DNA from: Peteryoungia rhizophila
GTDB taxonomy: Bacteria > Pseudomonadota > Alphaproteobacteria > Rhizobiales > Rhizobiaceae
Direction of reading: 5' to 3'
Assembly (NCBI RefSeq): GCF_004912145.1
Contig: NZ_STGT01000002.1
Coordinates: forward strand, 186,001-250,000
DNA: 64,000 bases
Position 1 is the stretch's first letter, and each line of letters starts with the position of its first letter. Position numbers and translations under genes: made by a program. Shown here in pieces: positions 52,589 to 62,369 of the stretch. A model generated the notes under the pieces. It was given only the letters and a program-made list of their open reading frames with translations, did not search any database and was not told the origin of the DNA.

Positions 52589-53643
52589 GCACTGCCCCCA
52601 TTCGTCTTCTGGTGCTCGGCACCGGCGGCATGGCCAATACCCATGCCATGAATTTTTCGACCATCACCGACGTGCAACTGGTGGCAGCGGTCGATCTCGA
52701 CATGGCCACAGTGCGAGCCTTCGCCGCCCGGCACAATATCCCCAATACCTTCACCTCGCTCGACGAGGCGATTGCCTGGGGTGAGTTCGATGCGGTCACC
52801 AATGTCACGCCGGACAAGGTGCATTATCCGACGACGCTGAAGCTGATCGCCGCCGGCAAACACGTCATGTGCGAAAAGCCGCTAGCCGAGAATTATGCCA
52901 AGGCCGACGAAATGGCGACGGCGGCGGAGATGTCCGGCCTCGTCAACATGGTCAACCTCACCTATCGCAATGTCGCGCAGGTGCAGAAGGCCCGGCAGAT
53001 GGTGCTGGCCGGCGAGATCGGCAAGGTGCGCCACATCGAGGCCTCCTATCTGCAGAGCTGGCTCGTCTCCAAGGCCTGGGGCGACTGGTCGACCGAGAGC
53101 CAGTGGCTCTGGCGGCTGTCGACCAAACATGGCTCCAACGGCGTGCTCGGCGATGTCGGCATCCATATTCTCGACTTTGTCGGTTATGGCGCGGTGACTG
53201 AGATCGACCATGTCTTCGCCCGCATGAAGGCGTTCGACAAAGCGCCGGGCAACAAGATCGGCGAATATGATCTGGACGCAAACGACAGCTTCACGATGAC
53301 CGCCGAGTTCACCAATGGTGCCATGGGCGTCATCCATGCGAGCCGCTGGGCGACGGGGCATCTGAACGAGCTTCGGCTTCGGGTGCATGGCGACAAGGGT
53401 GCGCTGGAGGTGATCCACCGTCTGGATGGTTCCAGCCTCAGGGCTTGCCTGCAGGAGGATGTCGAAAAGGCGGTCTGGCGCGAAATCGAAGTCGATCCGG
53501 TGGAGACGAACTATCAGAAGTTCATCACCGCGATCCGCTCCGGCTATGCGCAGGAGCCGAGCTTCCGACATGCTGCCAATCTGCAAAAGATCCTCGATCT
53601 TGCTATGCTGACCGAAGTCGAACGGCGCGAACTCGCGGTCTGA
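52585..53643 (+). CDS. Gfo/Idh/MocA family oxidoreductase (ThuB-like context)
   Basis: 352 residues. Rossmann motif [16 protein letters not shown], then the family EKP motif in [16 protein letters not shown] (catalytic Lys) and the C-terminal alpha/beta domain with [18 protein letters not shown](P)-dependent oxidation of a sugar or cyclitol hydroxyl is expected. Overlap with the ThuA-like gene means coupled translation. It is followed by a strong hairpin shared with iolG. The exact substrate is unknown; with the upstream kinase and LacI regulator it looks like a small sugar pathway. Confidence 0.9.
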
Positions 53644-53665
53644 CGGTTGTCCGATAAAACGAAAA

Positions 53666-53691
53666 CGCCGCCCGAGGAGGTTCGGGCGGCG
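53666..53691. terminator. Bidirectional terminator between the oxidoreductase gene and iolG
   Basis: A 10 bp stem formed by 53666-53675 and 53682-53691 with a 6 nt loop. On the minus strand the stem is followed by TTTTCGTTTT, a good tail for iolG transcripts. Confidence 0.88.
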
Positions 53692-53736
53692 CTTCCATTC
53701 TGCGTGACCTTGCGGCCACGCGGGAGCTATTGATCG

Positions 53737-54732
53737 TCAGTAGCTGACCGTCACTGGCGACTTGTCCTTGGCAGATTTGACTGCAGCATCGGCCAGCGCC
53801 AGTGCAATCAGGCCGTCTTCTGCCGAGGGTGCCATTGGCGTGCCATTGTCGAGCGCGTCGATGAAGGCGGAGATTTCAGCCGCGTAAGCTGCCGTGTAGC
53901 GGGTCATGAAGAAGTCGTGCAGCGGCGGGCGGGTGTAGCCGTCCTTGTTGGCGACTTCGATCGAGACGGGGCGCTGGTTTTCGGCCGAGACCGAACCCAG
54001 CGAACCATGGACTTCGATGCGCTGGTCGTAGCCATAGGATGCACGGCGCGAGTTGGAGATGATTGCCTGGCGGCCGCTCTTCGTCGTCAGGATCAGCGAG
54101 GCGCTGTCGTAATCGCCGAGTTCGCCGATCTTGGGGTCGACGAGAACGGAGGCCGAAGCCTGGACGGTCTCGATTTCCTCGCCGAGTAGGAAGCGGGCCA
54201 TGTCGAAGTCATGGATCGTCATGTCGCGGAAGATGCCGCCGGAGACCTTGATATATTCGGCCGGCGGTGCACCCGGGTCGCGGCTGGTGATCGTGACCAT
54301 CTCGACCTTGCCGATCGAGCCCTTGTCGATTTCCTTGCGCACGGCCTGGAAATGCGGGTCGAAGCGGCGGTTGAAGCCGAGCATGACCTTGCCGCCGACG
54401 GCGCGCACGGTTTCGAGGCAGGCCTTGGCGCGTGTGACGTCCAGATCGATCGGCTTTTCGCAGAAGATCGCCTTGCCGGCCTTGGCGAAACGCTCGATCA
54501 GGTCGGCATGGGTGTTGGTCGGCGTGCAGATGATGACCGCGTCGATGTCCTTGTCGGCCTCGATCTCCTCGATCGTCTTTACAGCGCAGCCGGTCTGGGC
54601 GGCGATGGCGTTTGCGGCGTCCGCAAAGGCATCGGCGACTGCGACGAGCTTCGCCCGCTTGTCTTCGGCGATTGCCTTGGCATGCACCTTGCCGATACGG
54701 CCGGCGCCCAGAAGTGCCAGTCTCGTGACCAT
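53737..54732 (-). CDS. iolG: Inositol 2-dehydrogenase
   Basis: 331 residues, Gfo/Idh/MocA family. It oxidises myo-inositol to scyllo-inosose with NAD. LALLGAGRIGKVHAKAIA is the Rossmann motif, FCEKPIDLD carries the catalytic Lys, and FRDMTIHDFDMARFLLGE holds the His and Asp of the active site. I prefer the ATG at 54730-54732 because GGAGG is then 8 nt upstream; an ATG two codons earlier lies only 2 nt from it. Divergent from iolR-iolCDEB, with a GGAA-N6-TTCT site in the gap. This identifies it as the inositol enzyme rather than a generic family member (also called idhA in rhizobia). Confidence 0.93.
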   Translation of the reverse strand: MVTRLALLGAGRIGKVHAKAIAEDKRAKLVAVADAFADAANAIAAQTGCAVKTIEEIEADKDIDAVIICTPTNTHADLIERFAKAGKAIFCEKPIDLDVTRAKACLETVRAVGGKVMLGFNRRFDPHFQAVRKEIDKGSIGKVEMVTITSRDPGAPPAEYIKVSGGIFRDMTIHDFDMARFLLGEEIETVQASASVLVDPKIGELGDYDSASLILTTKSGRQAIISNSRRASYGYDQRIEVHGSLGSVSAENQRPVSIEVANKDGYTRPPLHDFFMTRYTAAYAAEISAFIDALDNGTPMAPSAEDGLIALALADAAVKSAKDKSPVTVSY

Positions 54733-54855
54733 GTTCATTTCCTCCCTGTCACGCCTTGGTCTCTCGTCAAGAGGAGGCGATTGTGATGTCGTTGGGCGCT
54801 CCTGATGGAGGCACCGGATCGATGTTCCATTTCACGCTGGCAAATGCCATGTTTT

Positions 54856-54869
54856 GGAATATATGTTCT
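54856..54869 (+). promoter_or_regulatory. Candidate IolR operator between iolG and iolR
   Basis: GGAA (54856-54859), TATATG, TTCT (54866-54869). It matches the GGAA-N6-TTCC motif reported for rhizobial IolR at 7 of 8 fixed positions and sits in the divergent gap. Confidence 0.65.
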
Positions 54870-54937
54870 ATTTTGCTAGATCGTGACACGGTTTCTGTCA
54901 AGCGTGACTATGTGTCCGGATGAGGGTGGGGGACGGC

Positions 54938-55756
54938 ATGAGCGAGAGCGGCGGACCGCAGACGATCAAGGAGTTCGAGGACCGGTTGCTGGAAGTCGCG
55001 GGCGGCCTGCCCAAGCGGTTGAAGCAATGCGCAGACTATGTCGCTGGTAATAAGGATCGCATAGCAGTCTCGACCGTCGCCGAGATGGCCGAAGGGGCAG
55101 AGGTCCAGCCTTCCGCCTTCATGCGTTTCTGCCAGATCATGGGTTTTTCCGGGTTTTCCGAGATGCAGAAGCTGTTTCGCGAAAGCTTTGTCGGCGGCTG
55201 GCCGGATTATTCGACGCGCCTCCAGCATTTGCGAGAAAAGGCCGAAGGCTCGCCGTCGGCGCTGCTGGCCGAATTCGTGGAGGCGGGACGACTTTCGCTG
55301 GAAAATCTGGTGAAAACCGTTGATCCGCTAGCGATGGAAGCGGCCGTCAAGCAGCTTTCCGAGGCGCGGATGATCCATATCATCGGTCTGCGTCGCTCCT
55401 TTCCGGTCGCGAGTTACATGGCCTATGCCTTCGAGAAGATGGGCGTGCCGGCCATGCTGCACAGCGTTGTCGGGCGACTCGACAATCATCATGCGATCCG
55501 GGAAGGGGACGCACTTCTCGCCGTGACATTCTCGCCCTATTCGACCGAGACCCTAGACCTGGTCGAGCAGGTTCGGGCGCGCGGTATTCCGGTGGTGGCG
55601 GTCACTGATACGGTCGTCAGCCCGCTCCGCCGCATGGGCGCCACGCTGCTGTCCGTCTCAGAAGTCGATTTCGGCGCGTTTCGCTCGCTATCTGCAACGC
55701 TCTGTCTCGCGATCACTCTCTCCGTGGCTGTCGGTACGGCGCGACAGGATGGCTGA
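54938..55756 (+). CDS. iolR: RpiR family regulator of inositol catabolism
   Basis: 272 residues: HTH_6 domain (STVAEMAEGAEVQPSAFMRFCQIMGF) and SIS domain (IIGLRRSFPVASYMAYAFEKMG, VTFSPYSTETLDLVEQ). ATG 54938 has GGGGGA 4 nt upstream. Rhizobial IolR is of this RpiR type, unlike the DeoR-type Bacillus protein, and represses iol genes until a phosphorylated inositol intermediate appears. It is 119 bp before iolC with a second candidate operator in between, consistent with separate control of iolCDEB. Confidence 0.92.
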   Translation: MSESGGPQTIKEFEDRLLEVAGGLPKRLKQCADYVAGNKDRIAVSTVAEMAEGAEVQPSAFMRFCQIMGFSGFSEMQKLFRESFVGGWPDYSTRLQHLREKAEGSPSALLAEFVEAGRLSLENLVKTVDPLAMEAAVKQLSEARMIHIIGLRRSFPVASYMAYAFEKMGVPAMLHSVVGRLDNHHAIREGDALLAVTFSPYSTETLDLVEQVRARGIPVVAVTDTVVSPLRRMGATLLSVSEVDFGAFRSLSATLCLAITLSVAVGTARQDG

Positions 55757-55781
55757 ACGTCCGTATTGAAATTCTGAAAAA

Positions 55782-55797
55782 TAGAATTTATAGTCCA
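55782..55797 (+). promoter_or_regulatory. Candidate IolR operator upstream of iolC
   Basis: TAGAATTTATAGTCCA resembles the site at 54855-54870 (11 of 16 positions identical). It lies 79 bp before the iolC start, in an AT-rich stretch suited to a promoter. Confidence 0.5.
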
Positions 55798-55875
55798 TTT
55801 CAGAGGCGGCCGTTCCAAAACGATGGGCGGCTGCGAGGCGGGGCGACAGATCCCGTATCATAGGGAGGACATCGC

Positions 55876-57804
55876 ATGGCTTCGCTCGATCTGATCACGA
55901 TCGGCCGCTCGTCCGTGGACCTTTACGGGGCACAGGTCGGTGGTCGGCTGGAGGATATGGCCTCCTTCAACAAGTATATCGGCGGTTCGCCGACCAATAT
56001 CGCGGCTGGCACGGCGCGGCTCGGCTTGAAGTCGGCGCTGATCACCCGCGTCGGTGACGAGCATATGGGCCGCTTCATCCGCGAGCAGCTGGTGCGCGAG
56101 GGTGTCGATGTCCGCGGCGTCAAGACCGACAAGGAGCGGCTGACCGCACTTGTCCTGCTCGGCATTCGCGACGAACACCAGTTTCCGCTGATCTTCTACC
56201 GCGAGAACTGCGCCGACATGGCGCTGTCGGAAGATGATATCGATCCGGATTTTGTAGCCGAAGCGCGATGCGTCTGCGTCACCGGCACGCATCTGTCCAA
56301 TCCGCGCACGGAGCAGGCGGTGCTGAAGGCGCTGGAAATTGCCCGCCAGTCAGGCGGCCTGACCGCGCTCGACATCGATTACCGCCCGAACCTCTGGGGC
56401 CTGGCCGGCCATGGCGATGGCGAGAGCCGTTTCGTCGAATCCGAAAAGGTGACGCGTAAGCTGCAATCGACGCTGCATCTTTTCAACCTGATCGTCGGCA
56501 CGGAAGAGGAATTCCACATTGCCGGTGGCTCGACCGATACGATCGAGGCGCTCAGAGCCGTGCGTCAGGTCTCGCCCGCCACGCTCGTTTGCAAGCGCGG
56601 ACCTATGGGCGCCGTTGTCTTCGAGGATGCCATCCCAGACAGTCTCGACGAGGGGCAGACAGGCGAAGGTTTTCCGATCGAGGTCTTCAATGTGCTGGGC
56701 GCCGGCGACGGTTTCATGTCGGGCCTGCTCAAGGGCTGGCTGACCGGCGAAGACTGGCCGACCTCGCTGAAATTTGCCAATGCCTGCGGCGCCTTCGCCG
56801 TCTCCCGCCACGGCTGCACGCCGGCCTATCCAAGCTGGGAAGAACTGCAGTATTTCTTCAGGACCGGCATCCAGAACAAGGCGCTGCGCAAGGATGCCGC
56901 ACTGGAGCAGGTGCACTGGTCGACCAACCGCAAGGGTGACTGGTCGACAATGCGGGTCTTTGCCTTCGACCACCGCATGCAGCTCGAAGCCATGGCGAAG
57001 GATGCCGGCGTTTCTGAGCATCGGATCGGGGCCTTCAAGAACCTCTGCCTCGATGCGGCGCTGAAGGTTTCCGATGGCAAAGCCGGTTACGGCCTGCTCT
57101 GCGACAGCCGCCTGGGTCGCGATGCGCTTTACCGCGCCGCCGGCACGGGTCTGTGGATCGGACGCCCTGTCGAATGGCCGGGCTCGCGTCCGCTGACACT
57201 GGAACCGGAGATCGGTCCGGATTTCGGCGGCCTGGTTGAATGGCCTGTTGATCATGTCGTGAAGGTGCTCGCCTTTTATCATCCTGACGATACGCCCGAG
57301 ATGAAGGCCGAGCAGGAGCAGACGGTGCTGCGGCTCTTCAACGCCGCGCGTCGCAACCGGCTGGAGTTCCTGCTGGAGGTCATCCCCTCCAAGGTCGGCG
57401 CCTGCGACGACGAGACGGTGGCAAAAGTCATCGAGCGTTTCTACGAAATCGGCGTCTATCCGGACTGGTGGAAGCTGGAGCCGATGAAGACGACCGCGTC
57501 CTGGGCCAATGCCTGCAATGCGATCGAGCGCAACGATCCCTATACGCGCGGCATCGTCGTGCTCGGGCTGGATGCGCCGCAGGCAGAACTGGAAGCGAGC
57601 TTCCAGCTTGCTGCCGGGTTTGATCTGGTCAAGGGTTTCGCCGTCGGCCGTACGATCTTCGGTGACGCCGCGCGCAAGTGGCTTGCCGGTTCGCTGAGCG
57701 ATGCCGCTGCCGTGGAGGATATGGCCGCGCGTTACCAGAGCCTCTGTGCGATCTGGGATGCTGCGCGGCAGAAGGCGGTTTCCGCCAAGGGAGAAAAAGC
57801 ATGA
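55876..57804 (+). CDS. iolC: Bifunctional 5-dehydro-2-deoxygluconokinase / DUF2090 aldolase-type protein
   Basis: 642 residues, twice the size of a simple IolC. Residues 1-325 are a PfkB kinase (DLITIGRSSVDLYGAQVGG, KYIGGSPTNIAAG, catalytic Asp in VLGAGDGFMSGLLKG). Residues 335-640 are a DUF2090 domain of class I aldolase type (FAFDHRMQLEAMAKDAG, FLLEVIPSK, DWWKLEP, FAVGRTIFGDAA), related to the IolJ function. The fusion could phosphorylate 5-dehydro-2-deoxygluconate and cleave the product to dihydroxyacetone phosphate and malonate semialdehyde. GGGAGG lies 7 nt before the ATG. Overlaps iolD by 4 bp. Confidence 0.93.
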   Translation: MASLDLITIGRSSVDLYGAQVGGRLEDMASFNKYIGGSPTNIAAGTARLGLKSALITRVGDEHMGRFIREQLVREGVDVRGVKTDKERLTALVLLGIRDEHQFPLIFYRENCADMALSEDDIDPDFVAEARCVCVTGTHLSNPRTEQAVLKALEIARQSGGLTALDIDYRPNLWGLAGHGDGESRFVESEKVTRKLQSTLHLFNLIVGTEEEFHIAGGSTDTIEALRAVRQVSPATLVCKRGPMGAVVFEDAIPDSLDEGQTGEGFPIEVFNVLGAGDGFMSGLLKGWLTGEDWPTSLKFANACGAFAVSRHGCTPAYPSWEELQYFFRTGIQNKALRKDAALEQVHWSTNRKGDWSTMRVFAFDHRMQLEAMAKDAGVSEHRIGAFKNLCLDAALKVSDGKAGYGLLCDSRLGRDALYRAAGTGLWIGRPVEWPGSRPLTLEPEIGPDFGGLVEWPVDHVVKVLAFYHPDDTPEMKAEQEQTVLRLFNAARRNRLEFLLEVIPSKVGACDDETVAKVIERFYEIGVYPDWWKLEPMKTTASWANACNAIERNDPYTRGIVVLGLDAPQAELEASFQLAAGFDLVKGFAVGRTIFGDAARKWLAGSLSDAAAVEDMAARYQSLCAIWDAARQKAVSAKGEKA

Positions 57805-59621
57805 AAACGATCCGGCTGACCGCCGCCCAGGCGATGATGCGCTACCTCGCCAATCAGATGAACGAGGATGGCGTTCCCTATATCGCCGGCATGTGGGCGA
57901 TCTTCGGCCATGGCAATGTCGCCGGCATCGGCGAGGCGCTTTATGGCATTCGCGACGAGCTGCCGACCTATCGCGGCCAGAACGAGCAGTCGATGGCGCA
58001 TGCGGCGATCGCCTATGCCAAGCAGCTCGGTCGTCGTCGCGCCATGGCGGTGACATCGTCGATCGGCCCCGGCGCGCTCAACATGGTGACGGCTGCAGCA
58101 CTCGCGCATGTCAACCGCCTGCCGGTGCTCTTCGTGCCCGGCGATGTCTTCGCCAATCGCGGCCCGGATCCGGTGTTGCAGCAGATCGAGGACTTTGGTG
58201 ACGGCACGATGTCGGCCAATGACTGCTTCCGCCCTGTCAGCCGCTATTTCGACCGCATCATGCGTCCGGAGCAGCTGTTGACCGCGTTGCCGCGCGCCAT
58301 GCGCACGCTGACTGACCCCGCCGATTGCGGCCCTGTCACGCTTGCCTTCTGCCAGGATGTGCAAGCCGAGGCTTACGATTACCCTGAGAGCTTCTTTGCC
58401 AGGAAGACCTGGCGCTTCCGCCGACCGGAGCCTGACGTCGTGGAGTTCGAGGCAGCCGTTGCGGCGCTCAAGGCTGCGAAGAACCCTGTCATCGTCGCCG
58501 GTGGCGGCGTGCATTTTGCAGGCGCCACCGACACGCTGAAGGCCTTTGTCGAGAAGCACCAGATCCCCGTCGTCGAGACGCAGGCCGGCAAGTCGGCACT
58601 GGCGTGGGATCATGGTCTGAATTTCGGCCCTGTCGGTGTGACCGGTGCCGAGAGTGCCAATGTCGTGTCGGAAAAGGCCGATCTCGTCATCGGCGTCGGC
58701 ACGCGTTTTCAGGATTTCACCACGGGCTCCTGGGCGCTGTTCAAGAACCCCAACCGGAAGATCCTAGCGCTCAACGTGCAGCCTTACGATAGCACCAAGC
58801 ATGATGCGATCCCGCTGGTGGCCGACGCGAAGATCGGCCTGGAAAAGCTCTCGGCCGCTCTCGGTGATCACAAGTATTCCGCACCCGATGCCGGCCTCAA
58901 GGCATCCTGGTTCGCCAAGGCGGATGCGGTCACTGCAGCGCCTGTAGACAGCAATGCGCTGCCGACCGACATGCAGGTCATCGGCGCCGTGCAGCGCGCC
59001 TCGCGCGACAATACCGTCGTGATGTGCGCCGCCGGCACCATGCCGGGCGAGTTGCATCAGCTGTGGAAGTCGAAGCTGCCGCTTTCCTACCACATGGAAT
59101 ATGGCTTCTCCTGCATGGGCTACGAGATCGCTGGCGGCCTCGGCATCAAAATGGCCGAACCGGATCGCGACGTCATCGTCATGGTCGGCGACGGCTCTTA
59201 CATGATGATGAATTCGGAGCTGGCAACCGCTGTCGGCATGGGCGTCAAGATCACGCTCGTGATTACCGACAACAGGGGTTACGGCTGCATCAACCGGCTG
59301 CAGATGGGCACCGGGGGCGTGCAGTTCAACAACCTCTACGCCCATACGAATGTCAGCCCGATGGCGATCGATTTCGCCGCTCATGCGGCGTCGATGGGTG
59401 CGCGGTCCCATAAGGTGTCGTCGATATCAGAGCTGGAAACGGCCCTCGACGCCGCCCGCGTGGCGACCGAGACCACTGTTGTCGTCATCGATACCGATCC
59501 TTATCCGACCACCGGAGCCGGCGGCTACTGGTGGGATGTCGCGGTGCCGGAGGTCTCGGCCCGCGCTGAAGTCAATCAAGCCCGCGTTGCCTATGAAGCG
59601 GCTCTGAAGGAAAGAACCTGA
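57801..59621 (+). CDS. iolD: 3D-(3,5/4)-trihydroxycyclohexane-1,2-dione hydrolase
   Basis: 606 residues, thiamine diphosphate enzyme. N-terminal domain with Glu in the [18 protein letters not shown] block, and C-terminal ThDP-binding motif beginning [14 protein letters not shown] and ending [11 protein letters not shown]. It opens the ring of the diketo cyclitol to 5-deoxy-glucuronate. The start ATG at 57801 overlaps the iolC stop. It is followed 2 bp later by iolE. Confidence 0.95.
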   Translation: MKTIRLTAAQAMMRYLANQMNEDGVPYIAGMWAIFGHGNVAGIGEALYGIRDELPTYRGQNEQSMAHAAIAYAKQLGRRRAMAVTSSIGPGALNMVTAAALAHVNRLPVLFVPGDVFANRGPDPVLQQIEDFGDGTMSANDCFRPVSRYFDRIMRPEQLLTALPRAMRTLTDPADCGPVTLAFCQDVQAEAYDYPESFFARKTWRFRRPEPDVVEFEAAVAALKAAKNPVIVAGGGVHFAGATDTLKAFVEKHQIPVVETQAGKSALAWDHGLNFGPVGVTGAESANVVSEKADLVIGVGTRFQDFTTGSWALFKNPNRKILALNVQPYDSTKHDAIPLVADAKIGLEKLSAALGDHKYSAPDAGLKASWFAKADAVTAAPVDSNALPTDMQVIGAVQRASRDNTVVMCAAGTMPGELHQLWKSKLPLSYHMEYGFSCMGYEIAGGLGIKMAEPDRDVIVMVGDGSYMMMNSELATAVGMGVKITLVITDNRGYGCINRLQMGTGGVQFNNLYAHTNVSPMAIDFAAHAASMGARSHKVSSISELETALDAARVATETTVVVIDTDPYPTTGAGGYWWDVAVPEVSARAEVNQARVAYEAALKERT

Positions 59622-59623
59622 TC

Positions 59624-60517
59624 ATGATCCTTTTCGGAACCAACCCGATCGCCTGGTCTAACGATGACGACCGCCGCCTCGGCGCCCATATCAGCCTCGA
59701 ACAGTGCCTGGACGAAACCGCCAAGATCGGTTTCGACGGCATCGAGAAGGGCCACAAGCTGCCCACCGATCCTGCCGGATTGAAGTCGGTGCTGGAGCCG
59801 CGCGGTCTGAAATTCGTCTCCGGCTGGCATTCGCTGAACCTGCTGACCAACACGATCGAGGAAGAGAAGGCTGCCATGCAGCCCTTTCTCGATGTGCTGA
59901 AGGCCATGGGCTGCAAGGTCATCATCGTCTGCGAAACCTCGAACGCCATTCATGGCGCCGATGACACGGCGCTCGCCGACCGTCCGGTTCTGTCCGATGC
60001 CGAATGGGCAAAATTCGGCGCAGGCGTCGAGGCGCTGGCCGAATTCTCGGCTTCGCAGGACATCTCGCTGGTCTACCACCACCACATGGGAACGGTCGTC
60101 GAGACCGAGGCGGAGATCGACAAGCTGATGGAGCATGCCGGCCCGCATGCCAAGCTGCTGCTCGATACCGGCCATTGCTATTTCGGCGGCGGCAATCCGG
60201 AAGCGGTGGCGAAAAAATACATGCACCGCGTCGGCCATATCCACGCGAAGAACGTCCGTCCCGTGATCGCCGATCAGGTGCGCAACGAAAAGCTCTCCTT
60301 CCTCGAAGGCGTTCGTCGCGGCGTGTTCACCGTGCCCGGCGATACCGAAGGCGGCGTGAATTTCACGCCGGTGCTGAAGATCGCAGCCGAGCATGGTTAT
60401 GAAGGCTGGATCGTCATCGAAGCCGAGCAGGATCCTGACGTGCGCAATCCCTTCGAGTATCAGAGCCTCGGCCTGAAATCGCTAAAGGGCTTCGCCAAGG
60501 ATGCCGGCCTGATCTGA
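59624..60517 (+). CDS. iolE: Inosose dehydratase
   Basis: 297 residues, xylose-isomerase-like TIM barrel. It removes water from scyllo-inosose. Metal-binding residues lie in [32 protein letters not shown] and the C-terminal [20 protein letters not shown] at the N-terminus is an IolE marker. Nearly abuts iolD. A gene for a small membrane protein follows before iolB. Confidence 0.95.
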   Translation: MILFGTNPIAWSNDDDRRLGAHISLEQCLDETAKIGFDGIEKGHKLPTDPAGLKSVLEPRGLKFVSGWHSLNLLTNTIEEEKAAMQPFLDVLKAMGCKVIIVCETSNAIHGADDTALADRPVLSDAEWAKFGAGVEALAEFSASQDISLVYHHHMGTVVETEAEIDKLMEHAGPHAKLLLDTGHCYFGGGNPEAVAKKYMHRVGHIHAKNVRPVIADQVRNEKLSFLEGVRRGVFTVPGDTEGGVNFTPVLKIAAEHGYEGWIVIEAEQDPDVRNPFEYQSLGLKSLKGFAKDAGLI

Positions 60518-60621
60518 TAGTGGAGCCGGTCGGGGACTTCTCTCCGCCCCGTGTTTTGACAGCACACGGATTTGGGCTCTATTGCAGGCGACCAATTCAC
60601 AAGACTGCCGGGAGCAAAGCC

Positions 60622-60888
60622 TTGAAGTTCCAGATCCTCGATCCGACCCATCCTTTCTTCAAGCCGCTGTGGATCCGTATTCTCTGCACGGTGCTGCCGC
60701 TGGCCTGGGCCGGCGTGGAGTATTCGAATGCCGCAACCGGTTGGGCGATGGTCTTCGTCGTGGCTGGTCTCTATGCCGGCTACGAATTACTGTTCATGTA
60801 CGACCACACGATAAAAAAGGCCGCAGTCAAGGCAGAGGCCGAGCGTGCGCGGATCGCTGCTGAGGCCGAACGCTCCGACGCGGACTAG
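60622..60888 (+). CDS. Small two-pass membrane protein inserted between iolE and iolB
   Basis: 88 residues from a TTG at 60622 with GGGAG 7 nt upstream. Two hydrophobic segments (WIRILCTVLPLAWAGVEYS and GWAMVFVVAGLYAGYELLF) are joined by a very short turn, and a charged helical tail KKAAVKAEAERARIAAEAER follows. I do not know a named family. Position inside the iol operon (25 bp before iolB) suggests a supporting role at the membrane, for example next to an inositol transporter, but this is open. An upstream frame extension is possible and seems non-coding. Confidence 0.7.
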   Translation: MKFQILDPTHPFFKPLWIRILCTVLPLAWAGVEYSNAATGWAMVFVVAGLYAGYELLFMYDHTIKKAAVKAEAERARIAAEAERSDAD

Positions 60889-60912
60889 ACGCATAATTTT
60901 GGGAGACGAGGA

Positions 60913-61722
60913 ATGACCGATCTGTTGCGCAAGCCTTCGGGCACATCCGGCAAGGTGCATGACATCACGCCGGCGACCGCTGGCTGGGGTTATGTCGGCT
61001 TCGGGCTCTACCGCCTAAAGGCCGGCGAGAGCGCCGCAGAGCCGACGGGTGAGACTGAAGTCATTCTCGTTCTCGTCGAGGGCAAGGCCACGATCTCCGG
61101 TGGCGGCAAGGAGTTTGGCGAACTCGGCCAGCGCTTGTCCGTGTTCGAGAAGACACCGCCGCATTGCGTCTACGTGCCGGCCGGCAGCGACTGGTCTGCC
61201 ATGGCCACGACCGATTGTGTGCTCGCCATCTGCACCGCACCCGCGATGCCCGGCCGCGAAGCACAGCAGATCGGGCCTGAGGGGATTTCCTTCGTCGAAC
61301 GCGGCAAGGGTGCCAATACAAGGCATATCTATCCGATCGCCATGGAAGACCGGGATGTCGCCGACAGCCTCTTGGTGACGGAAGTCTTCACGCCCTCGGG
61401 CAACTGGTCGTCCTATCCGCCGCACCGGCATGACGAAGATAATTTCCCCGAGATGACCTACCTCGAGGAGACCTACTATCACCGGCTGAACCCCGCCCAG
61501 GGCTTCGGCTTCCAGCGCGTCTTCACCGAGGATGGCTCGCTAGACGAGATCATGGCCGTCTCCGACGGTGATGTGGTCCTGGTGCCTAGGGGACATCACC
61601 CCTGCGGTGTGCCGCATGGCTATGAGATGTACTACCTCAACGTCATGGCCGGCCCCTTGCGCAAGTGGCGTTTCCAGAACCATCCTGAACACGACTGGAT
61701 CTATCAGCGCGACAGCCAGTAA
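60913..61722 (+). CDS. iolB: 5-deoxy-glucuronate isomerase
   Basis: 269 residues, double cupin. It isomerises 5-deoxy-D-glucuronate to 5-dehydro-2-deoxygluconate, the substrate of IolC. Metal-binding block SYPPHRHDEDNFPEMTYLEE, and VPRGHHPCGVPHGYEMYYLN in the C-terminal cupin. Preceded by GGGAGACGAGG shortly before the ATG. Last gene of the iolCDE-iolB run; no iolA (malonate-semialdehyde dehydrogenase) in the window. Confidence 0.95.
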   Translation: MTDLLRKPSGTSGKVHDITPATAGWGYVGFGLYRLKAGESAAEPTGETEVILVLVEGKATISGGGKEFGELGQRLSVFEKTPPHCVYVPAGSDWSAMATTDCVLAICTAPAMPGREAQQIGPEGISFVERGKGANTRHIYPIAMEDRDVADSLLVTEVFTPSGNWSSYPPHRHDEDNFPEMTYLEETYYHRLNPAQGFGFQRVFTEDGSLDEIMAVSDGDVVLVPRGHHPCGVPHGYEMYYLNVMAGPLRKWRFQNHPEHDWIYQRDSQ

Positions 61723-61835
61723 GGCGGGTTTGGCTGCCTTTCGCCTTCACGAATTCGTTTCCCGGTACGATACCAGATCCACCGCCCAATCCCCTCCGTA
61801 GTGGTGCACATACGCGCCAACGATGGAGACATAAC

Positions 61836-62366
61836 ATGCCGAAGCTCACCTTCGCTCTTGTCGGGCTCGCCATGAGCCTCTTGCCGTCCGCCGGACAGGC
61901 GGCAGACAAGTTCACGTTCGAGGACTACTTCATCGGGCGCACCGAGGCGGTGGGTTCGTTCCGTGCCATCAACGGCGTAAAGCGCAGCTTCACCGTCGAC
62001 CTGACCGGCAAGTGGGATGGCAAGACGCTGACGCTGCGAGAGGACTTCGTCTTCGACGACGGCACAAAGGATCGCAAGACCTGGCGTTTCACCAAGACGA
62101 GCCCGACCATCTATAGCGGCACGCGGGAAGATGTGATCGGCGAGACCACGGTGCGGCTGAATGGTGCGGTGGCCCGCTTCAACTACCTCGTTTACCTGAG
62201 CCCGGAGACCCAGGGCAACAAGGTTCACTTCTGGGACAAGATGGTGCTGCGCGAGGATGGTACGGTCCTCAATACGGCGCTCGTTACCAAGTTCGGCATT
62301 CCGGTCGCCAAGACGACCGTCGAGTTCCGCAAACCTGGTTCTTCGCACAAGACAGCGAGTCGCTGA
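61836..62366 (+). CDS. DUF3833 family secreted protein
   Basis: 176 residues. Signal peptide MPKLTFALVGLAMSLLPSAGQAADK, with no lipobox cysteine, so the mature form is probably a soluble periplasmic protein. The rest is beta-rich and matches DUF3833 in FEDYFIGRTEAVGSFRAING and the LTLREDFVFDDGT motif. In other bacteria DUF3833 genes occur with ECF sigma and oxidative stress genes; here it is a single gene, 113 bp after iolB and convergent with the flavoprotein gene. Function unknown. Confidence 0.8.
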   Translation: MPKLTFALVGLAMSLLPSAGQAADKFTFEDYFIGRTEAVGSFRAINGVKRSFTVDLTGKWDGKTLTLREDFVFDDGTKDRKTWRFTKTSPTIYSGTREDVIGETTVRLNGAVARFNYLVYLSPETQGNKVHFWDKMVLREDGTVLNTALVTKFGIPVAKTTVEFRKPGSSHKTASR

Positions 62367-62369
62367 GGC

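Noticed and set aside
56350..58056. 568-codon open frame on the minus strand opposite iolC/iolD
   Set aside because: Arg/Pro/Asp-rich shadow with no domain; iolC and iolD on the other strand are certain.
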